Assembly (NCBI GenBank): GCA_027315105.1
Contig: DAHUYP010000089.1
Span: forward strand, 1 to 64,000
DNA: 64,000 bases
Source of the DNA: Gammaproteobacteria bacterium
GTDB lineage: Bacteria > Pseudomonadota > Gammaproteobacteria > Steroidobacterales > Steroidobacteraceae
Direction: 5' to 3'
The translations under genes and the position numbers were made by a program. Shown here one piece after another: positions 33,351 through 42,168 of this stretch (positions are counted from its first letter, which is position 1; each line of letters begins with the position of its first letter). The notes beneath the pieces are model-generated. The model was not told the DNA's origin, did not search any database, and was given only the letters and a program-made list of their open reading frames with translations.

Positions 33351-34325
33351 TCAAGCGCGTCTCTCGATGCTCTGACGTTCATAAATGGCGAGCTTGTTAT
33401 ACAACGTTTTGAGACTGCATCCCAGCGTTTTGGCCGCCCGGTTCTTGTTTCCCGCCGCGTGCGCCAGCGTGGCCTCGATCAGCCAGCGCTCGACCTGCGC
33501 CAGCGACGCACCGATCGGCACGCGGATCCCGCCTTCGCCGTCGTGCACCACACCGCGCTCGTTCGCCGCCGCGGCATGCAGGTTCATCGGCTGCAGCTCG
33601 AGCTCGTGCTCGCAGACGATATAGGCGCGCTCGATCGTGTTCTTGAGTTCGCGCACGTTGCCTGGCCAGGGGTATTGGACCAGCGTGCCGTGCGCCGCGG
33701 CACCATAGCGCTTGCAGGTTCCGTTGCGCGTATTGAGCTCGTCCAGGAAATGCGCCGCGAGCTGCAGCACGTCATCGCCGCGCTCGCGCAGCGGTGGCAG
33801 GCTGATCGGGAACACCGCCAGACGGTACAGCAGGTCTTCGTGCAGCCTGCCGTCGCGGACCGCCTGCGCCGGGCAGCGGTGGGTCGCGGCGACCACGCGC
33901 ACGTTGCTCTGGATCTCCTGCAGGCCGCCGACGCGGAAGAAGCGCCCTGTCTCCAGGAATCGCAGCAGCCGCGTCTGCACGTCGGCGCTCATCTCGGTGA
34001 CCTCGTCCAGGAACAGCGTGCCGCCCTCGGCCCGCTCCACCATGCCCCCATGGCTGCGCGCCGCGCCGCTGAAGCTGCCGCGCTCGAAACCAAACAGCTC
34101 CGACTCGATCAGGGTCCGCGGCAGCGCGCCGCAGTTGATCCCGAGGAACGGGCCTGAGCTGCGGGCGCTGTGCCTGTGGATCGCCTGCGCCACCAACTCC
34201 TTGCCCGAGCCGCTCTCGCCGGAAATGAGCACCGTGGCGTCGGTCGGCGCGACCTTCTCCACCAGATCGCGAATCGCCTGTATGGCACTCGAGCGACCGA
34301 CCATCCAATTTGACATATCGGTCAT
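33351..34325 (-). CDS. Sigma54-dependent activator without a sensory domain
   Basis: A 324-aa bacterial enhancer-binding protein made of the AAA+ domain and a C-terminal Fis-type helix-turn-helix (GNKNRAAKTLGCSLKTLYNKL). Walker A is GESGSGKE, Walker B GGTLFLDEV, and the R-finger region LLYRLAVFPISLPPLRER is present. The sigma54-contacting loop, GAFTGA in most members, reads GSFSGA here, keeping the central Phe. ATG at 34325 is chosen for its AGGAG site six bases upstream; a longer start at 34472 would add a Pro/Met-repeat leader. With no regulatory domain, control is probably by level or by a partner protein, as for PspF. Confidence 0.9.
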   Translation of the reverse strand: MTDMSNWMVGRSSAIQAIRDLVEKVAPTDATVLISGESGSGKELVAQAIHRHSARSSGPFLGINCGALPRTLIESELFGFERGSFSGAARSHGGMVERAEGGTLFLDEVTEMSADVQTRLLRFLETGRFFRVGGLQEIQSNVRVVAATHRCPAQAVRDGRLHEDLLYRLAVFPISLPPLRERGDDVLQLAAHFLDELNTRNGTCKRYGAAAHGTLVQYPWPGNVRELKNTIERAYIVCEHELELQPMNLHAAAANERGVVHDGEGGIRVPIGASLAQVERWLIEATLAHAAGNKNRAAKTLGCSLKTLYNKLAIYERQSIERRA

Positions 34326-34347
34326 TCCTGTCTCCTGTGGTTCGTGG

Positions 34348-34379
34348 TCCATCGGCGGGTCCATCGGCGGACCCATCGG
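34348..34379. repeat. 12-bp tandem repeat before the sigma54 activator
   Basis: Two near-identical 12-mers (tccatcggcgg plus g or a) and a third partial copy lie just upstream of the chosen start of the sigma54 activator. If translation began farther upstream they would encode a Met-Asp/Gly-Pro-Pro repeat. They could also be a binding array or a replication-slippage product. Confidence 0.6.
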
Positions 34380-34527
34380 TCCTGTGCCTTTGTAGCGAGC
34401 GTGGCCGCCGGGCTGCAGCGGTCGCGACCGAAGCGGTCGTCGGACCATGCAAAATTTTCCGTCGGTGTTCATCCTACGCGGGCCGCCGCGGCGTCAGTGC
34501 GATGGTGCATGCGCCCTCGGTCAATCC

Positions 34528-34604
34528 TGGCGCGCCCGGAGAGATTCGAACTCCCGACCCTCAGGTTCGAAGCCTGATGCTCTATCCAACTGAGCTACGG
34601 GCGC
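34528..34604 (-). tRNA. tRNA-Arg (anticodon UCG)
   Basis: A complete 77-nt cloverleaf on the minus strand including an encoded CCA (34528-34530). The acceptor arm is GCGCCCG with CGGGCGC, the D arm is GCTCAGTTGGATAGAGC, and the anticodon loop is CTTCGAA with anticodon TCG. The T loop is TTCGAAT. It decodes CGA. No further tRNA adjoins it. Confidence 0.97.
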
Positions 34605-34723
34605 GGTGAGCGCGCATGGTGTCATGAACCTTTCCGTTGCACCACCGCCGGCGCACGGGCGATGCGTCCGCGGGCGCATCGCGCCGCCTGGGGACCGCTC
34701 CGGCACTGCGGTAACATACGAGC

Positions 34724-35923
34724 ATGTTGGATCCTCAGGCAGCGGAAAGACTCATCGGCGAGCATCTTGCCTGCCTGCCGATCGAATCCCTGCCCGTGGG
34801 CCAATGCGCCGGTGCGGTGCTGCGCGAGAACATCTACGCCGAGCGCGACCAGCCGCCGTTCGACCGCGTCGCGATGGACGGCGTCGCGCTCGCGTCGAGC
34901 GCGCTCGGCCTCGGCCGGCGGCGTTTCAAGGTCCAGGGGACGCAGGCGGCCGGCGACCCGCCGAGCTCCCTGACCGCGCATGACCACTGTATCGAGGTGA
35001 TGACCGGCGCAGTGCTGCCCGGCGGCTGCGACATGGTGGTGCCGGTGGAGCGCTTGCGCAGCGCCGATGGCTACGTCGAGCTCGATCAAGGGGTGGCGGC
35101 CGACGCCTGGAGAAATGTTCATCGGCGCGCCAGTGACCGCACGCAGGGTGCGCTGCTGCTGTCGGCCGGCAGCGTGCTGCACGCGCCGGAGATCGCGGTG
35201 GCGGCATCGGCCGGCATGGCGCGCGTGCGCGTCAGCAGCCAGCCGGCCGTGGTCGTGGTGTCCACGGGCAATGAGCTGGTGGAGCCCGGCGAGCCGATCG
35301 CGCCGCATCAGATCCGCCGCTCGAATGCCTACGCGGTGGCCGCGGCGCTGCGCCAGCGCGGCTTTCAGCGCGTGGCCGACGATCACCTGCCCGATGATGC
35401 GCAGCGCCTGCGCGAGCGGCTGCGCGTGCACCTCAACACGCACGAGGTGCTGATCGTCTCGGGCGGCGTGTCGATGGGCCGCTTCGATCTGGTGCCCAAG
35501 GTGCTCGAGGAGATCGGCGTGCGGTGCGTGTTGCATGGCATCGCGCAGCGCCCGGGCAAGCCCATGTGGTTCGGCACCTCGAGCCAGGGCCGCTCGGTGT
35601 TCGCGCTGCCCGGCAACCCGGTGTCGACGCTGGTGTGCCTGGTGCGCTACGTCGTTCCGGCGCTGTACGCGGCCATGGGCGTGCCGAGCGCCGCCCGCGA
35701 GCTGGTCGCACTGTCGGCACCGATCCGCTGGGACGCGCGCCTGACCGGTTTCATGCCGGTACGCGTGTCGCACGACGACTGGGCCCGGCCCTGGGCGGCT
35801 CCGTGTCCGACCAACGGTTCCGGCGATTTCGCATCCCTGGCGCTGACCGACGGTTTCGTCGAACTGGCGCCCGGCCCGGCGGATTTCGCCAAGGGCTACG
35901 TCACCCGGCTGTATCGCTGGTAA
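34724..35923 (+). CDS. moeA: Molybdopterin molybdenumtransferase
   Basis: Inserts molybdate into adenylylated molybdopterin, the penultimate step of Moco synthesis. The 399-aa protein has the MoeA start (LPVGQCAGAVLRENIYAERDQPPFDRVAMDGVAL), the MPT-binding core with STGNELVEPGEPI, and SGGVSMGRFDLVPKVLEEIGV. It also has KPMWFG and LPGNPVSTLVC segments. It is the first gene of a rightward Moco cluster, 28 bp before moaA. The cluster would supply cofactor to NasA in this window. Confidence 0.95.
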   Translation: MLDPQAAERLIGEHLACLPIESLPVGQCAGAVLRENIYAERDQPPFDRVAMDGVALASSALGLGRRRFKVQGTQAAGDPPSSLTAHDHCIEVMTGAVLPGGCDMVVPVERLRSADGYVELDQGVAADAWRNVHRRASDRTQGALLLSAGSVLHAPEIAVAASAGMARVRVSSQPAVVVVSTGNELVEPGEPIAPHQIRRSNAYAVAAALRQRGFQRVADDHLPDDAQRLRERLRVHLNTHEVLIVSGGVSMGRFDLVPKVLEEIGVRCVLHGIAQRPGKPMWFGTSSQGRSVFALPGNPVSTLVCLVRYVVPALYAAMGVPSAARELVALSAPIRWDARLTGFMPVRVSHDDWARPWAAPCPTNGSGDFASLALTDGFVELAPGPADFAKGYVTRLYRW

Positions 35924-35951
35924 CTGTCGCCGGCGGTGGTAGCCTTGACGC

Positions 35952-37004
35952 ATGGCCAACGACGCCAAGGTCCAAGCGCTATTGCCCCGCCGGCGCCTGC
36001 TGCAGGACGTGCTCGGCCGCCCGCTGCGCGACCTGCGCCTGTCCGTGACCGATCGCTGCAATTTCCGCTGCCCGTACTGCATGCCGCGCGAGCGCTTCCA
36101 CGATCAGTATCGTTTTCTCAAGTCCAGCGAACGGCTCGAATTCCATGAGCTGATCCGGCTCACGCGCCTGTTTCTGCAGCTCGGGGTCGTGAAGCTGCGC
36201 ATCACCGGCGGCGAGCCGCTGCTGCGCCCGCAACTTGCCGACCTGGTCGGCGACCTGACCAGCCTGCCGGGCATCGAGGACGTCGCCCTGACCACCAACG
36301 GCGTGCTGCTGGCGCAGCATGCCGCCGAGCTGCGGGCCGCGGGCCTGCAACGCGTCACCGTGAGCCTCGACAGCCTGGATCCGGCGGTCTTCGCGCACCT
36401 GGCCGGCGGCTTCGGCAACCTCGAGGAGGTGCTCGAGGGCATCGGCGCCGCGCGGCGCGCCGGCCTGGCGCCGATCAAGATCAACACCGTGATACAGCGC
36501 GGCGTCAACGAGCACACCGCGCTCGATCTGGTCGAGCGCTTTCGCGGCACGGGCATCGTCGTGCGCTTCATCGAGTACATGGACGTGGGCAATCGCAACG
36601 ACTGGGTACGCGACCGCGTCGTGCCGTCGCAGGAGCTGCTCGGGCACATCCGCAGCCGCTGGCCGCTGACGGAACTGGAACCCGGCTACGCCGGCGAAGT
36701 CGCACGCCGCTACGCCTTCGACGACGGTGCCGGCGAGGTGGGCTTCATCTCCTCGGTCACGCAGCCCTTCTGCGGCGACTGCTCGCGCGCGCGGCTGTCC
36801 TCGGACGGCAAGTTATATACCTGCCTGTTCGCGGCGCAAGGCACCGATCTGCGCGCGCCGTTGCGTGGCGGCGCCACCGATGAGGAGCTGCTGGCGCTGA
36901 TCCGTGCGGTCTGGGAGCATCGCACCGACCGCTACAGCGAGCTGCGCGACAATCTGCGCGCGCGCGGCGTGCAGCACGTCGAGATGAACTACGTCGGAGG
37001 CTGA
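35952..37004 (+). CDS. moaA: GTP 3',8-cyclase, radical SAM
   Basis: Catalyses the first step of Moco synthesis from GTP. The radical-SAM CxxxCxxC cluster motif is CNFRCPYC at about residues 36-43. The second [4Fe-4S] site in the C-terminal half is represented by FCGDCSRARLSSDGKLYTCL. The protein ends in GG, as required for MoaA activity. Length 350 aa is normal. Its TGA overlaps the moaC start (TGATG), so synthesis of the two partner enzymes is coupled. Confidence 0.96.
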   Translation: MANDAKVQALLPRRRLLQDVLGRPLRDLRLSVTDRCNFRCPYCMPRERFHDQYRFLKSSERLEFHELIRLTRLFLQLGVVKLRITGGEPLLRPQLADLVGDLTSLPGIEDVALTTNGVLLAQHAAELRAAGLQRVTVSLDSLDPAVFAHLAGGFGNLEEVLEGIGAARRAGLAPIKINTVIQRGVNEHTALDLVERFRGTGIVVRFIEYMDVGNRNDWVRDRVVPSQELLGHIRSRWPLTELEPGYAGEVARRYAFDDGAGEVGFISSVTQPFCGDCSRARLSSDGKLYTCLFAAQGTDLRAPLRGGATDEELLALIRAVWEHRTDRYSELRDNLRARGVQHVEMNYVGG

Positions 37005-37552
37005 TGCACATGGCACGCAGCACCCGCGGGCGCCTGACGCATCTGGATGCACGTTCGCGTCCCACCATGGTTGACGTCGGCGCCAAGGCCGTTACTCACC
37101 GCATCGCGGTCGCCGAGGCGCGGGTGCGCCTGCCCGCGGCGGTCGCGCGCGCGCTCAAGCGCAGCGGCCATCGGACCACGAAGGGCCCGGTATTCGACAC
37201 CGCGATCCTGGCCGGCGTGATGGCCGCCAAGCGCACCTCGGAACTCATTCCGTTTTGCCATCCACTCGGCCTCGAGCAGTGCCACATCGACATCGGCTTC
37301 GGCTCGGGCGCCGGCGGCGGCGCCGTGGTCGTGGTGCGCTGCCGGGTCGAGGTGCATCACAAGACCGGTGTGGAGATGGAGGCGCTGACCGGCGCCAGCA
37401 TCGCGGCCCTGACCATCTACGACAAGTGCAAGGCCTTGTCGCACGACATCCGCATCGCCAGCGTGCGGCTGCTGTCCAAGAGCGGCGCCAAGCGCCTGGT
37501 GCGCGCGCGCAGCACGCCGGGCGGCCGTGCCCGGGTGAGGATCGCGGCATGA
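37004..37552 (+). CDS. moaC: Cyclic pyranopterin monophosphate synthase
   Basis: Converts the MoaA product to cyclic pyranopterin monophosphate. The family segments are clear: VDVGAKAVTHRIAVAEARV, GPVFDTAILAGVMAAKRTSELIPFCHPL, and the C-terminal MEALTGASIAALTIYDKCKALSHD. A GGAGG ribosome-binding site lies three bases before the ATG at 37004 and nine before the ATG at 37010, so the second may be the true start. Length 182 aa is slightly above the usual 160. Confidence 0.95.
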   Translation: MHMARSTRGRLTHLDARSRPTMVDVGAKAVTHRIAVAEARVRLPAAVARALKRSGHRTTKGPVFDTAILAGVMAAKRTSELIPFCHPLGLEQCHIDIGFGSGAGGGAVVVVRCRVEVHHKTGVEMEALTGASIAALTIYDKCKALSHDIRIASVRLLSKSGAKRLVRARSTPGGRARVRIAA

Positions 37553-38397
37553 GCGCGGCGCAGCTCTATGGACTGGTATTGGCCGGCGGGCGCAGCCGGC
37601 GCATGCAGCGCGACAAGGCCGGGCTGGAATATGCCGGTCGGCCGCAGCTCGCGCGGGCGATGGATCTGCTCGCGCCGCTGACCGCGCGCCGCTTCGTCTC
37701 GGTCCGCGCCGACCAGCCGCTCGATCCGCAGCGCGCCGCCTACGACACCATCGCCGACCGCGCGCCCGAGCTCGGACCGATCGGCGGCATCGGCGCGGCG
37801 CTGCAGGCTCATCCGGACCGTGCCTGGCTGGTGCTGGCCTGCGATTTGCCGTTCCTCGACGCCGCAACGCTGCAGCACCTGCTCGCGCACCGCGCGCCCG
37901 AGCGGCTGGCGACCGCCTATCGCAGCCGCTTCGACGGCCTGCCCGAACCGCTGTGCGCCATCTTCGAGCCCCGCAGCGGCGGGCAGATCGAGGCCTGGAT
38001 CGCGCAGGGCAGGAAGTGTCCGCGCGCACTGCTGTCCCAGGCCGACGTCGAGTTGCTCGATCTGCCCAACCCACGGGCACTCGACAACGTGAACACGGCC
38101 GAGGAGTACGCCACGGCGAGCGCCGCGCTCGACTCGCCGGCGCACGCCGGAACCCGGCGGCGATTGCACATACGCTACTTCGCGCTGCTGCGCGAACAGG
38201 CCGGGCGCAGCGCCGAGGAGCTCGAGACGCAGGCCGGCACGCCGCAGGAGCTGTATGAAGAGCTGCGCCAGCGGCACGGCCTGACGCTGGCCGCGCAATT
38301 CCTGCGCGTGGCGGTCAACGACGAGTTCGGCGACTGGCGCGCGCCGCTCAACGACGGCGACACGGTGGCGTTCCTGCCGCCCGTGGCGGGCGGCTGA
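37549..38397 (+). CDS. MobA-MoaD fusion: Moco guanylyltransferase joined to MPT sulfur carrier
   Basis: A 282-aa fusion. Residues 1-195 are MobA, which adds GMP to the cofactor: nucleotide motif LVLAGGRSRRMQRDKAGLEY, metal-binding Asp in LVLACDLPFLD (D99), and ALDNVNTAEEY. Residues 205-282 are MoaD, the ubiquitin-like sulfur carrier of molybdopterin synthase (IRYFALLREQAGR through DGDTVAFLPPVAGG). The protein ends in the obligatory free Gly-Gly, so the carrier half can still be thiolated. No separate moaD lies in the cluster. The ATG overlaps the moaC stop (ATGA) and moaE follows after 32 bp. Confidence 0.93.
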   Translation: MSAAQLYGLVLAGGRSRRMQRDKAGLEYAGRPQLARAMDLLAPLTARRFVSVRADQPLDPQRAAYDTIADRAPELGPIGGIGAALQAHPDRAWLVLACDLPFLDAATLQHLLAHRAPERLATAYRSRFDGLPEPLCAIFEPRSGGQIEAWIAQGRKCPRALLSQADVELLDLPNPRALDNVNTAEEYATASAALDSPAHAGTRRRLHIRYFALLREQAGRSAEELETQAGTPQELYEELRQRHGLTLAAQFLRVAVNDEFGDWRAPLNDGDTVAFLPPVAGG

Positions 38398-38429
38398 ATC
38401 CATGGGCGATCGAGCGACGGGATGACGCT

Positions 38430-38951
38430 ATGAATGGCATCAACGGCTTTGTCCTGCACGATGCGCCGCTGGCGCCGCAGCAGTTGCGGCAGGCGCTGAA
38501 GCACCCGGGCTGCGGGGGCTACGTGGCGTTCGAGGGCTGGGTGCGCGACCACAACGAGGGACGCACGGTCCTGCGCCTGGAGTACGAGGCGTTCGCACCG
38601 CTGGCGCAGCGCGAGGGCGAGCGCATCCTGTCCGAAGCGCGGGCGCGCTTCGGCGTCGAGCGCGCCTGCTGCGCGCATCGCGTCGGAGCGCTCGCGATCG
38701 GTGAGCTCGCGGTCTGGGTCGGCGTCAGCGCCGCTCATCGCGGCGAAGCCTTCGACGCCTGCCGCTACATCATCGATGAGGTCAAGCACCGGGTACCGAT
38801 CTGGAAGAAGGAGTACTACCAGGACGGCGACTCTGGATGGGTCAACTGCGAGCGCTGCGCGGCGGCGGCGCCCGAGCGCCGCTCGGGGCCGACCGAGGGC
38901 GGGCACGGCCACGACGACCACCATCACGGACACGCACAGCGCACGCGCTAG
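38430..38951 (+). CDS. moaE: Molybdopterin synthase catalytic subunit with His-rich tail
   Basis: Large subunit of molybdopterin synthase, receiving sulfur from MoaD. The core contains GAYVAFEGWVRDHNEG-like sequence at about residues 30-43, LEYEAFAPLA, and EVKHRVPIWKKEYYQDGDSGWV with the catalytic lysines. It stands directly after the MobA-MoaD fusion. After residue 145 the protein carries a tail rich in His, Asp and Gly (GHGHDDHHHGHAQ), absent from standard MoaE and possibly metal-binding. Confidence 0.94.
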   Translation: MNGINGFVLHDAPLAPQQLRQALKHPGCGGYVAFEGWVRDHNEGRTVLRLEYEAFAPLAQREGERILSEARARFGVERACCAHRVGALAIGELAVWVGVSAAHRGEAFDACRYIIDEVKHRVPIWKKEYYQDGDSGWVNCERCAAAAPERRSGPTEGGHGHDDHHHGHAQRTR

Positions 38952-38976
38952 CGTCGGCGGCTCGGAGTCAGCCGGC

Positions 38977-40293
38977 TCAGGGGCGCACCTGCCCGCTGCC
39001 GTGCACCACGTACTTGTAGCTCGTGAGCTGTTCCACGCCGACCGGTCCGCGTGCGTGGAAGCGGTCGGTCGAGATGCCGATCTCGGCGCCCATGCCGAAC
39101 TCGCCGCCGTCGGCGAACTGCGTCGAGGCATTGTGCAGCACGATCGCGCTGTCGACGCGCGCCAGGAACCGCTCGGCCGCCGCGGCATTGGCCGTGACGA
39201 TGGCGTCGGTGTGTGACGAGCCGTAGTGCGCGATGTGGGCGATGGCCTCGTCCACGCCGTCCACCACGCGTACCGCAATGATCGCATCGAGGTATTCCGT
39301 CGACCAATCGAGTTCCGTGGCACCGAGCACGCGCGGATCGGCCGCGCGCGCCGCGTCATCGCCACGCACCTCGCACCCGGCGGCCAGCAGCGCCTCGACC
39401 AGCGTGCGCAGATAGGCCGGCGGGCAGCCGCGATCGACCAGCAGGGTCTCGGCGGCGCCGCAGACGCCGGTGCGGCGCATCTTGGCGTTGAGCGTGATCC
39501 GGCGGGCCATCTCCAGGTCGGCATCCCGATCGACATAGACGTGGCAATTGCCTTCGAGATGACCGATCACCGGCACCCGCGCCTCGGCCTGCACGCGCGC
39601 CACCAGGCTCTTGCCGCCGCGCGGCACCAGCACATCGATGAATGCGCGCATGCCCGACAGCATTTCACCCACCGCGGCCCGATCGGCGGTCGGTACCAGC
39701 TGGATGGCGGCCGCCGGCAGGCCCGCGGCCTTCAGGCCCTCGAGCAGGCAGGCGTGGATGGCCGCGCTCGAGCGGCGGCTCTCCGAGCCGCCGCGCAGGA
39801 TCGACGCATTGCCGGATTTGAGGCACAGCGCCCCGGCGTCGGCCGTCACGTTCGGCCGGCTCTCGTAGATGATGCCGATGACCCCCAGCGGCACGCGCAC
39901 GCGGCTGATGCGCAGCCCGTTGGGCCGCGTCCATTGCGCGATCACGCTGCCGATCGGATCCGCGAGCGCGACGATGTCCTCCAGCGCGCGCGCCATCGCC
40001 TCGACACGCCTGGCGTCGAGCTGCAGCCGATCGAGCATGGCGCTGCCCGCGCCGGCCAGCTCGGCGTCGCGCAGGTCCTCGGCATTGGCCGCCAGTATCG
40101 CGGCGCACTGCGCCCGGATGGCGGCCGCGGCCGCCGCCAGCGCCTGGTTCTTGGCCGCGCTCGGGGCCAGCGCGAGCTGTTCGGCCGCCACCACCGCGGC
40201 CTGCCCCAATCCCTGCATCATCTGATGGATGTCGAGTCCGTCCGGGCGATGCGCATCGCCGCGGCCGTTCATCGACGTGACGGGGCTGCTCAT
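38977..40293 (-). CDS. proA: Gamma-glutamyl phosphate reductase
   Basis: Second enzyme of proline synthesis, reducing glutamyl-5-phosphate to glutamate semialdehyde with NADPH. The catalytic Cys lies in [17 protein letters not shown], typical of ProA. Other family segments are [23 protein letters not shown] and [18 protein letters not shown], and the C-terminus is [12 protein letters not shown]. Length 438 aa is standard. The ATG overlaps the proB stop by four bases, giving a coupled proB-proA pair. It converges with moaE (25 bp apart). Confidence 0.96.
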   Translation of the reverse strand: MSSPVTSMNGRGDAHRPDGLDIHQMMQGLGQAAVVAAEQLALAPSAAKNQALAAAAAAIRAQCAAILAANAEDLRDAELAGAGSAMLDRLQLDARRVEAMARALEDIVALADPIGSVIAQWTRPNGLRISRVRVPLGVIGIIYESRPNVTADAGALCLKSGNASILRGGSESRRSSAAIHACLLEGLKAAGLPAAAIQLVPTADRAAVGEMLSGMRAFIDVLVPRGGKSLVARVQAEARVPVIGHLEGNCHVYVDRDADLEMARRITLNAKMRRTGVCGAAETLLVDRGCPPAYLRTLVEALLAAGCEVRGDDAARAADPRVLGATELDWSTEYLDAIIAVRVVDGVDEAIAHIAHYGSSHTDAIVTANAAAAERFLARVDSAIVLHNASTQFADGGEFGMGAEIGISTDRFHARGPVGVEQLTSYKYVVHGSGQVRP

Positions 40294-41519
40294 GACTTCA
40301 CCTCGGCTGCTGCTCCCGGCGCGTGCGGGGGCGGCGGCTCTCTATCCGCGGCGCGACGCTCCGGCGGCCGCTCGGCAGGCTGCAGAATGACCAGATCGTC
40401 ACGATGAATCAACTCTTCCCGCCCTCGAAACCCCAGCACGGCCTCGATCTCACCGCTCTTGCGGCCCATGATGCGCGCCGCATCGCTGTCCGAGTAGGCG
40501 GCGATGCCGCGCGCGACCTCGGTGCCATCGGGCGCGATCACGCTGACCGTGTCGCCGCTCTCGAAGCGTCCGAGCGTGCCGGTGACTCCCGCCGGCAACA
40601 GGCTCTTGCCGTCGTGCAGTGCGCGCAGCGCACCGGCATCGATGTGGATCGCCCCCGCCGGCCTGAGGGTGCCGGCGATCCACTGCTTGCGGGCCGCGAG
40701 CGGCGTCGACACCGGCAGGAACCAGGTGCAGCGCGCGCCGGACTCGATGCGCCGGATGGGATGGCGCTGATGCCCCGAGGCAATGCACATGTGGCAGCCG
40801 GCATTGACCGCAATGCGTGCGGCCGCGATCTTGGTGGTCATGCCGCCCGAGCCGACGACGGAGTTGGTCCTTCCGGCCATGGCCTCGATATCGGGACCGA
40901 TGTGCGGCACGCGCGCGATGAAGCGTGCGGCCGGATCGCGATGCGGATCGGCCGTATACAGCCCATCCACGTCCGACAACAGCACCAGGCAATCGGCGCT
41001 CGCCATCTGCGCCACGCGCGCGGCCAGCCGGTCGTTGTCGCCGTAGCGGATCTCGGCGGTGGCCACGGTGTCGTTCTCGTTGATCACCGGAATGGCGTCG
41101 AGCGCCAGCAACGCTTCGAGCGTCGCGCGGGCGTTCAGGTAGCGCGTGCGCTGCTCGCTGTCCTCCAGCGTCAGCAGCACCTGCGCGACGGTCACACCAC
41201 CCTCCTCGAGCAACTCCTTGTACGCATGGGCAAGGCGGATCTGGCCGACCGCGGCCGCCGCCTGGCTCTCTTCCAGGCGCAACGCTCCTGCGGGCAGCCC
41301 GAGATGCCGGCGCCCGAGCGCAATGGCTCCCGACGACACCAGCACCACCTGCTGCCCGCGGCGATGCAGCCGCAGCAGATCCTCGATCAGCGTGCCGAGC
41401 CACGCGCGATTGAGGCGCCCGGTCTTCGCGTCCACCAGCAACGCCGAGCCCACCTTGACGACGACGCGGCGCGCGGCCGACAGCGGCGTGGGAGATCGGT
41501 TTGTTCTGCGATCGATCAT
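40290..41519 (-). CDS. proB: Glutamate 5-kinase with C-terminal PUA domain
   Basis: First enzyme of proline synthesis, phosphorylating glutamate; feedback-inhibited by proline in known members. The amino-acid kinase domain has [33 protein letters not shown] and [15 protein letters not shown]. The PUA domain follows (about residues 280-370; [23 protein letters not shown]). The last 30 residues are a Pro/Arg-rich extension not seen in typical ProB, likely neutral read-on before the proA start. It is the first gene of proBA. Confidence 0.95.
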   Translation of the reverse strand: MIDRRTNRSPTPLSAARRVVVKVGSALLVDAKTGRLNRAWLGTLIEDLLRLHRRGQQVVLVSSGAIALGRRHLGLPAGALRLEESQAAAAVGQIRLAHAYKELLEEGGVTVAQVLLTLEDSEQRTRYLNARATLEALLALDAIPVINENDTVATAEIRYGDNDRLAARVAQMASADCLVLLSDVDGLYTADPHRDPAARFIARVPHIGPDIEAMAGRTNSVVGSGGMTTKIAAARIAVNAGCHMCIASGHQRHPIRRIESGARCTWFLPVSTPLAARKQWIAGTLRPAGAIHIDAGALRALHDGKSLLPAGVTGTLGRFESGDTVSVIAPDGTEVARGIAAYSDSDAARIMGRKSGEIEAVLGFRGREELIHRDDLVILQPAERPPERRAADREPPPPHAPGAAAEVKS

Positions 41520-41680
41520 GGGAGGCCGGGCTATTGTAGGGCAACTGGCGCGCCGGTCTGTGTCTTCCGCGGGACCGGTGCGCGAGCGCCGCGATGGCGC
41601 GATTGCCTGACCGCGGCCTTCGGCCCTAATATCCGTGCGCTGCGCTGCGTGCGCCTCACAGATGTCGAGGGATCAGTCCG

Positions 41681-42007
41681 GTGGCCAGAGAATACGAGCC
41701 CGTCGTGGGCCAGTGGTACGAGAACGTTGACGAGAACGAGAATTTTCGTGTCCTGTCGGTCGATGAAGACGCCGAATTGATCGAGATCGAATACCTCGAC
41801 GGCGATATCGAGGAGATCGATCTCGATACCTGGGCGGAGTTCGATCTGGAGAAGATCGAGCAACCCGAGGGCTGGTCGGGCAGCGATGAGGACGAGGAAG
41901 ACGACGATGAAGAAGAAGATGACGATCTGGACGAGACCTGGGACGAGGATGACGACGAGGACGATGACGACAGGGACGAGGACGAGGAAGAGGGCGAGAG
42001 CTACTGA
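41681..42007 (+). CDS. Small protein with acidic tail (DUF6763-like)
   Basis: A 108-aa protein. Residues 1-65 form a compact beta-rich domain (VVGQWYENVDENENFRVLSV, IEIEYLDGDIEEIDLDTWAE) resembling gammaproteobacterial DUF6763 proteins. The remaining third is almost entirely Asp and Glu. GTG at 41681 is the start. It stands alone between proB (divergent) and htpX. The function is unknown; the acidic tail suggests nucleic-acid mimicry or binding to basic proteins, but nothing in the context confirms this. Confidence 0.8.
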   Translation: MAREYEPVVGQWYENVDENENFRVLSVDEDAELIEIEYLDGDIEEIDLDTWAEFDLEKIEQPEGWSGSDEDEEDDDEEEDDDLDETWDEDDDEDDDDRDEDEEEGESY

Positions 42008-42168
42008 GCCGCACCGGTCTCCCGCAGCAAGGCTCGCACCGATGGCATCTGCATGATTTGTAAGGATAATATCCCTCAGGATTGAATTCCGCGCGCTCGC
42101 CGTCATTTAACGGACAGGCGACGTGGGCCGCGCGCGGCAACGGCTGCCGGCTGGAGGTGGACTGTCCC

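Noticed and set aside
42050..42168. A definite sigma70 promoter for htpX
   Set aside because: A GATAAT-like hexamer near 42064 is present, but no convincing -35 at the right distance, so it is mentioned only as a possibility.
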